A stretch of 64,000 bases of DNA from assembly GCF_958298935.1 (NCBI RefSeq), contig NC_084939.1, forward strand, positions 5,161,501-5,225,500, given 5' to 3'. Numbering within the stretch: position 1 is the stretch's first letter; the number at the start of each line of letters is the position of its first letter. Shown in pieces: positions 57,736 through 64,000 of the stretch. Source of the stretch: Phragmites australis. Lineage: Eukaryota > Streptophyta > Magnoliopsida > Poales > Poaceae. The translations under genes and the position numbers were made by a program. The notes beneath the pieces were generated by a model. That model made no database searches, had not been told where the DNA came from, and worked only from the letters and a program-made list of their open reading frames with translations.

Positions 57736-60056
57736 AGGCATCTTGAGAACATTCAGCAAGCGGAGCGCACTCGCCGGACGGCGGCACCCTGACGGGGCTT
57801 CCCACTAAGGGCGCCGCCGGGGTCCCCTGAATTGAGTTCGAGGTTTTCCCTTTGCCCTGTTCGGCAGGCAGGACGGAAGGCCGTGTGAGTCTTTCTTCAA
57901 AGACTCCGGCAGGGACGCGCGCACGGGAGGAGGCCAGGTGGGAGAGATCGTCGGCCAGAGCATTGTCACGGCGAGGGATGTACCGTAGCTCCAGGCCGTC
58001 GAAGCGCCTCTCCAGCTTCCTGACTGCCGCCACGTACGCCGCCATTTGAGGATCCGTGCACTGGTACTCTTTGGATACCTGGTTGACCACCAGCTGGGAG
58101 TCTCCCTTGGAGGCGACGAATCCCGAGCCCCACCGCGGCTCGGAGGCCGGCGATGAGACCTTCATATTCCGCCATGTTGTTGGATGCGCGGAACTGCAGC
58201 TGCACAACGTACCAGAGTTCTTCACCCGTTGGGGAGGTGAGAACCACTCCAGCCCCCACGCCTTTCAGCGAGAGGGAACCGTCGAAATGCATGATCCAGT
58301 ACCCGGGCGCATCGTGCCCGGGATATGCAGAAATCTCTTCTGGGACGACCTCGGGGATGGGTGTCCACTCTGCCACGAAGTCGGAGAGCGCCTGGCTTTT
58401 GACCGCCTGGCGACTGCTGAAGTGCAGGTCGAACTCCGCTAGCTCCACCACCCACTTGACAACACGCCCGGTGCCTTCTCGGTTCCGGAGGATAGGTCCC
58501 AGTGGGTACGTGGTAACCACCGAGACCTTATGCGCCTGGAAGTAGTGGTGCAGCTTTCGGGAAGCGATGAGCACGGCGTAGAGTAGCTTCTGAGCCTGGG
58601 GGTACCTTGTTTTGGCCTCCCGGAGGACTTCACTGATGAAGTACACTGGTCGCTGCACCCGGCGGGCCCGGAGCTCGGCCTCACCCGAGGGGCTGTTACA
58701 GCCCCCAGGCTTGGCGACGTGGTCGGGGCTGACCGGGTGCTCAGGCTCGACCCCCTGCTCGGGGGGAGCCGAGTGCTCGGGCTCGACCCCCTGCTCGGGG
58801 GGAGCTGCGAGGACAGGGGAGTGCCCGGGGGCGGCCGGGAGCTGGGACCCAGCACCTGGCCCCGCGCACTCGTTGCGCTCCACCACCAGCACCATGCTTA
58901 TGACCTGAGGGGTGGCCGATACGTAGAGTAGCAGCGGCTCGCCTTCGGACGGGGCCACCAGCATGGGTGGTGAGGTGAGGTATTTCTTCAGATCGCGGAA
59001 GGCCTGCTCGGCCTCCGGCGTCCAGTCGAAATGACCGGTCTTCTTCAGAAGTTTGAAGAGGGGGAGTCCCCGCTCCCCGAGCTTGGAGATGAAGCGCCCA
59101 AGGGCCGCCATGCAGCCGGCGAGATGCTGAACCTCCTTGAGTCGAGCTGGGGGTTGCATCTGCTCGATGGCCCAGATCTTCTCTGGATTGGCCTCGATCC
59201 CTTGGCTGGAGACCAAGAAACCGAGGAGCTTACCTGCTGGCACCCCGAAGACACACTTCTTAGGGTTGAGCTTGAGGCGGGTGGTGCGGAGACTGTTGAA
59301 AGTCTCGGCAAGGTCTTCGAGCAGGGTGGCGCGGTCTCGGGACTTGACCACGAGATCGTCGATGTAGGCCTCGACGTTGCGGCCAACCTGTGAATCAAGC
59401 GTGATACGGATAGCGCGCTGGAAAGAGGACCCAGCATTTCGCAAACCAAAAGGCATTCACATGTAACAATAAGTCCCCACCGGGGTGGTAAAAGCAGTTT
59501 TTTCGTCATCCTCTACGGCCATGCGAATCTGGTGATAACCAGAGTTTGCATCTAAAAAACACAAAAGATCACATCCCGCGGTTGCATCTACAATTTGATC
59601 TATGAGGGGCAAGGGAAAAGGATCTTTAGGGCAAGCTTTATTTAGGTCGGTGTAGTCCACACACATGCGGAGCTTGCCGTTGGCCTTTGGGACAATAACT
59701 GGATTTGCCAGCCAGTAGGGGTGGAGGACCTCTCGGATGAATCCGGCGTCAAGGAGCTTGCTGACCTGCTCCCGGATGAATTCCTGGCGCTCAGGCGCCT
59801 GCCACCGGACCTTCTGCTTCACCGGGCGGGCGTCCGGAAGCACCGCCAAGTGGTGCTCGATCACCTTCCTAGGGATCCTGGGCATGTCGGACAGTTGCCA
59901 TGCAAACACGTCTGCGTTAGCCCGGAGGAAGGTGACGAGCGTGCTTTCCTATTTGCCGCCCAGGTCACCGTCGATTCGGACGACCTGGGAAGCGTCTTCG
60001 CCCACCACGACCTCCTTCGTAGGAACGGAGGCGTCGGCAGCGAGTCGGGGTTTGGA
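57736..60056 (-). pseudogene. Gypsy reverse transcriptase and RNase H
   Basis: Reverse transcriptase landmarks: [46 protein letters not shown] and the catalytic AYIDDLVV (YIDD box). RNase H follows with [10 protein letters not shown] and [14 protein letters not shown], and after a frameshift [13 protein letters not shown] and [14 protein letters not shown]. Defects: in-frame TAG at 59949-59951 (upstream linker), in-frame TGA at 59457-59459 (between GTYCYM and MPFGL), and a one-base indel near 58104-58115 within RNase H. A Gly/Pro/Glu-rich insert (about 58680-58850) separates the two enzymes. Not functional here. Confidence 0.9.
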
Positions 60057-61763
60057 TCAAGAGGGTCCCGGGCCCCCTGGGCAGCCTTCGACCTCGGCCT
60101 GAGCTGAGACCAAGGCCTGGTATGTTTGCTCAGCGCAGGAGATGGCACCACCGGAGTCAGCGGTCACGGAGATGGGGCCGGCTGGGCCCGGCATCTTAAC
60201 CGCGAGATACGCATAGTGCGCGGCCATCATGAACTTAGCGAGCGCCGGACGCCCTAGGATGGCGTTGTAGGGGAGGGGGAGCTCCGCGACGTCGAAGAGG
60301 ACGTTCTCCGTGCGGAAGTTGTCCCGACTCCCGAAGGTCATGGGTAGCTCGACCTGCCCAAGGGGCAGGGAGTGCCCGGGTGTCACTCCGCAGAATGGAA
60401 GCAACGGCTTTAGGCGCCTGGAGGGCACCTGTAGCTTCTCGAAGGCCTCCTTGGAGAGGAGGTTGAGGCCTGCGCCCCCGTCGATCAGCACTCTGCCGAC
60501 CTTGACGTTGCAGATGGTGGGGGACACCACCAAGGGTAGTCGTCCCACGCCTGCAGTACTGGCGGGGTGATCGGCCATACTGAACGTGATCGGAGCGTCC
60601 GACCATCTCACGGGCCTGGCGGCCTCTTCACTTGGGGTTGCCGAACACACCTCGCGACGCAGGGTCTTGATGCCACGCCGCGAGGAAGGCGTGTAAGCAC
60701 CTCCGTCGATGAAGATGACGGTATGCTCGGGCTCCTGAAAACCGAGCTTTGCGTTGCCGGGGGCGGCCTCAGCGTCGCCTCCCCCGCGGGACTCGTCGCG
60801 CTCCCTCTGGCGCTGCTCGACGAGGCCCTTGACCGTACGGCACTCCGTGAGATCATGCCATCTGGTCTGGTGTATGGGACACCATTTTCCTGGCTCGGGC
60901 CCCGCAGGAGCGGGGGCCCTTGCTGGAATTGGAGCCTGGGCGGGGGCTGGAACCCTTGCGGGAGCCGGAGCCCTTGCGGGAGCTGGGGCCCTCGCGGGCG
61001 CAGGCCGTCTGTCGGCAACCGCCCGGCGCTCTTGCCGGCGGTCATGCTCTTGGGTCGGCCTGGGGGCGGGGCCCTGGGCTGGCTCGACGAGAGCAGCCTC
61101 GCGCTTCCTTCTCTTCTTCTTTTCCCTCCTGTCGGAGCGGAGAGAACTTGGTTGGTCGGCGGCGGGGCGCTCGGGGCGCGGAGCGTGCCAAGCCCGCGCC
61201 TCCGCCGCCTGGGCGCACTTGTCGGCCAGCACGAAGAGTTCCGCGGTGGTCTCGATTTCGTGCGTACCTAGCTTCTCGAGCATCCACTCCTCGCGAACGC
61301 CCTGTCGGAAGGCGACGATAACAGCGTGGGGGGCTATCCACGGGATAGTGTTGCGGACCTGGTTGAAACGCTGAATGAAGCACCGCAACATCTCCCCCTC
61401 CTGCTGCTTGATGGTATGGAGGTCACACTCCAAGCGGGGGCGTGTGAACGTACCCTGAAAATTAGCCACGAACTGGTGGCATAGATCATCCCAGGAGCTA
61501 ATTGATCCTAGGGGTAAGTTCATGAGCCAAGAACGGGCAGATCTCCTCAAGGTAACATGAAAATAGTTAGCCATCACCTTCTCGCTACCCCCGGCCGCTT
61601 GGACGGCCGTAGTGTATATCTGGAGGAACTCAACGGGGTCGATGGACCCGTCGTACTTCTCCGGCAGCTCTGGGCGGAACTTGGAGGGCCACTTGACCCG
61701 GCGGAGCTCAGCACTGAAGGCGCGGCAGCCGGTGCCGTACCCTGTTGCGCGGGTGGCGTTCCT
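60057..61763 (-). pseudogene. Gypsy gag (capsid/nucleocapsid) and protease
   Basis: The capsid domain opens with CRAFSAELRRVKWPSKFRPE and goes on through SWLMNLPLGSISSWDDLCHQ and RLECDLHTIKQQEGE. A knuckle-like KWCPIHQTRWHDLTEC follows a proline/alanine repeat linker. The aspartic protease is marked by VLIDGGAGLNLLS, the usual LIDGGS-type Tat active site with Ala for Ser. The frame is closed upstream by a TGA (61764-61766) and downstream by a TGA (60057-60059); beyond both, the same frame continues with plausible gag-pol, so both look like acquired stops. Confidence 0.88.
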
Positions 61764-62434
61764 TCACGGCGAACGCCGGCGAGCCGGGGAATCCTCGCGT
61801 TCATGGGCCGGCAAAGAGGAAGCCTGGTCCTCAGCTTCGGCCTCCTGCTGGGTCTCCCGCTGGCGCTCCAGAGTGACACGCGCATCTTCGTGGCCCCTCT
61901 GCTCGTTGAGATGCAAGCGGAGGTCCTGGGCTTCGGACGCGGCTAGGGGGGCAGCGCTCCGCCTGGAGGCCCCCCGGCCTGCGCGAATGTTACCCGACGA
62001 TGGGCCGGTTCTGGCGGCGCCACGCTGGGTGGTGGCGCGAGAACTCTCGGCCAGCACCTGGCGGCGAGCAGTGCCGACCAGGGCAGCGTTGCCTGGACAG
62101 GCGGGTGCCTGAGGAGAGCGTGCGCTGAGAGCAGCGGGCTCCCGGGGCCGGCCTCGCCGAAAGTGAGCCTACGCCGGAGAGGCGCCTGACGCTGTCCGGA
62201 AGCGGACCTGGCGGCCGGTGTTTCGACCACCAGCTGGGGGTCGGATGGTGCACCGGCGGCAGCGGCGGCGGCCCGGCTGGGCCCTGCGCCCTGGTCCCCT
62301 TGGGAGAGGAACACCGCGCGTGCAGATCGCGGCTGCTGCTGGGACGCAGCAGCGACTGGGGCCTCCTGTGCGATGGGCTGCATTTCCTCGCTGGAACTGG
62401 AGCCAGAGCGCTGGAGGCGATGACCACCGGCCAT
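61764..62434 (-). pseudogene. Gypsy gag N-terminal region
   Basis: An ATG at 62434 starts MAGGHRLQRSGSSSSEE, typical for gag N-termini of this group, with a low-complexity Ala/Gln/Pro stretch. Around 62060-62100 the reading shifts frame; the second frame runs through the coiled-coil-like RLHLNEQRGHEDARVTLERQ to a TGA at 61764-61766. That second frame is the one used by the capsid domain downstream. One frameshift and one stop thus separate the start codon from the capsid. Confidence 0.75.
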
Positions 62435-62480
62435 TTTTCCTGTGGAAGAAAACAAAACAAACAGATTCAGGGATGTTCCC

Positions 62481-62499
62481 CCCTACCTGGCGCGCTAGC
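62481..62499 (-). other. Gypsy primer-binding site
   Basis: On the minus strand, directly after the 5' LTR, lies gcTAGCGCGCCAGGTAGGGGG. This is where the tRNA primer-binding site must be; the usual TGG start appears as TAG. I do not assign the tRNA. Confidence 0.6.
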
Positions 62500-63950
62500 T
62501 GTCGAAGGATTAACTCCTGTCGCCGCGATCCCGAAAGACCCCTTTTTAGAGATTCGGCCGGGGGGATGATCCTGAATAAGTTCGTGGGAGAAATAAATGG
62601 GAGTGAATGCAACAGCCGGTGGTGGCGGTGTTGACCTAGTGCAAGAAGATAAATGCACCGGAGTTTAGACAGGTTCGGGCCGCACGGGGGCGTAATACCC
62701 TACTCCTGTATGAATGCTATAACTATCCTGAGGAAAGGCCCTCAAGGATGTTGCTGGTTACAAGAATGTTGGCCTAACTAAAAGCTTGAGGCTCCTTGTT
62801 CTTCAGCTGGAACTGTGCTCAACCTTGCTCATAGTGTCTACTCTCGCCTGTGTTCTTCGCTCTTGGTGCTGTGTTTGGTCTTGTTTGAGAGAGTCCCTGT
62901 TTTTCGTCCTTTCTCTCTCCATCTTGCTTCTGTGTTGCCGGCTATTTTAAGTACCTGCCGGCCGAGACATGCCCCGAACAGGAAGGAGGGGGCACAAGTT
63001 CCAAGACGCCATGACTGGGAAAGGCGTCATCATTTCTTCTGGGTGAAGTGACCGGGGGTGGAAAAAGCGTCGCACGCCCGGTCACCTGTCACTATAAACG
63101 CCCTGGCAACGGGCGCCGTGGAGAGGGCCCACCGGGCAGCTGCAGAGCAACCTGGCGTGCCCGCCCTGTCTTGTTCCTCTGCCACAGCAGTGCAGTAGAC
63201 GAAACGTCTTGATCCTCGCGATGTTATCCCAAGACAAACCGGATTACACGGGATGGGACCCGTGCAATTAATAACCCCACGCCTCTCTGCCAAAACATGG
63301 CAGGAACTGACGCTGCAGCGGGAACAGTTGGAAGTGTCAGGCCACGCACGCTCATTAAATGCGGCCTCGGACCTCTGACTGGTGGACACCTCATTAGTGG
63401 GCCCCTCGGGGGCCTTTCTGGGTCGTCGGGGCACCGAGTGCTCGGGGATACTGTTCACCTCCCCGAGCACCCTCTCCCGAGAATGCCCATCCTTGTCCTC
63501 AGGGTACCGGATGCTCGGAGGTACTGTTCACCTCCCCGAGCACTTTCTCCCGAGCACTCCTGCACGAGCCTTCGGGGAACCGAGTACTCGGGGGCTGCCA
63601 TGTGCAGCCCCAAACACTCTCTCTCGAGCACTCTTGTACGGATCTTCGGGGAACCGAGCGCTCGGGAGCTGCCGCACGCAGCCCCGAGCACTCCCTCCCG
63701 GAACTTAGCTCTTCTGATCGTCAGGGGACTAGGGTGCTCGGGGGTGGCCGGACACCTCCCCGAGCACTTTCTTCCCGGTACTCAGATTCCGTGGATCATC
63801 GGGGAACTGGGGTGCTCGGGGACCACTGACTGTGGCCCCAAGCACCTTCTCCCGGGACTCGAGCTTTTCGACCTCGCGGGATGGCGCCACGTGGCGGATG
63901 GCTGGCCTGGCCTCGGGATTCAGGGACCCCCGATTCCTGATACACCGACA
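62500..63950 (-). repeat. Gypsy 5' LTR
   Basis: 1,451 bp, collinear with 50786-52239. On the element's strand it begins TGTCGGTGTATCAGG at 63950 and ends CGACA at 62500. It carries the same 72-78-bp tandem units (about 63430-63860) and a TATA-like ttaaaata near 62945. Compared with the 3' LTR it has an extra cttctgtgt-like insert near 62930 and lacks about 16 bp near 63868. The two copies were identical at insertion, so their differences date the event. Confidence 0.95.
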
Positions 63951-64000
63951 AGCCTCATCGTGATCTTCCTCCTTTTCATTTTTACCTCCCCTCTCCTCCC
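63951..64000. other. Gypsy right target duplication and flank
   Basis: AGCCT (63951-63955) repeats the left target site; the remaining 45 bases are host flank and show nothing recognisable. Confidence 0.9.

Larger units (their letters stand above)
50786..63950 (-). mobile_element. Complete Ty3/gypsy Tat-type retrotransposon
   Basis: 13,165 bp bounded by two LTRs of 1.45 kb and a perfect 5-bp duplication AGCCT. The order on the minus strand is LTR, primer-binding site, gag, protease, reverse transcriptase, RNase H, integrase, a 1.7-kb spacer, an antisense ORF on +, polypurine tract, LTR. Integrase after RNase H marks it as Ty3/gypsy, and the extra antisense ORF between pol and the 3' LTR places it with the Tat lineage (RIRE2/Grande-like elements of grasses). 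gag-pol has several nonsense codons and two frameshifts, so this copy cannot move alone. Confidence 0.95.

Overview
This is nuclear DNA from a flowering plant, almost certainly a grass (Poaceae). The evidence is a pair of intronless, very GC-rich plant RING E3 ligase genes with TATA boxes, set in transposable elements of typical grass families: a Ty3/gypsy Tat-type element with GC-rich LTRs and an antisense ORF, Sirevirus-like copia LTRs, En/Spm CACTA elements, a TTF-finger hAT, PIF/Harbinger and Tourist-like elements. I cannot name the species. No tRNA, rRNA, CRISPR or bacterial operon was seen.

Host genes. Only two genes look intact: BOI/SBP1-type RING proteins at 7634-8596 and 25054-26034, both on +. 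They are close paralogues inside a local segmental duplication. Copy A spans about 5.7-10.2 kb, copy B about 23.96-26.95 kb, and a third copy C (36.15-36.26 kb plus 46.25-48.16 kb) keeps upstream DNA but has no RING coding sequence. Copy C was split by a 9.8-kb CACTA. A 622-bp solo LTR sits about 0.2 kb upstream of the TATA box of the second RING gene.

Layout. 0.4-1.26 kb: foldback element with about 300-bp inverted arms. 1.7-1.9 kb: glycosyltransferase (UGT) N-terminal fragment. 2.2-3.56 kb: non-autonomous CACTA (3-bp TSD CTT) carrying two exons of a PISTILLATA-like MADS-box gene. 3.9-5.3 kb: 240-bp tandem repeat and a zinc-knuckle pseudogene. 5.7-10.2 kb: copy A with RING gene 1 and a Tourist-like MITE. 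10.25-13.86 kb: complete hAT (8-bp TSD ACCATCTC) whose transposase has one in-frame stop. 14.0-17.0 kb: truncated Sirevirus LTR, PBS and gag. 17.2-18.5 kb: O-fucosyltransferase fragment with introns, cut within an exon by an inverted solo Sirevirus LTR (18.5-20.56 kb). 24-27 kb: copy B with RING gene 2. 27-28.6 kb: decayed PIF/Harbinger element. 28.6-33.1 kb: no gene seen. 33.9-35.9 kb: another solo Sirevirus LTR. 36.2-46.25 kb: CACTA (TSD AAT) with a TNPD-like transposase and a TNPA/Ulp1-like second gene, both decayed. One terminus plus 70 bp of flank is present three times in tandem. 46.25-50.78 kb: rest of copy C and gene-free DNA. 50.79-63.95 kb: complete 13.2-kb Tat-type gypsy element on -, with 1.45-kb LTRs and 5-bp TSD AGCCT. 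Its gag-pol carries several stops and frameshifts, and an antisense Transposase_28-type ORF on + has its own TATA box.

The window is therefore a nested-transposon landscape around a small tandem family of RING ligase genes, with at least three captured or stranded host-gene fragments (UGT, MADS, O-FucT). I found no clearly new biochemical system. The most unusual structures are the triplicated CACTA-end/host junction, the MADS-carrying CACTA, and the TATA-driven antisense ORF in the gypsy element.
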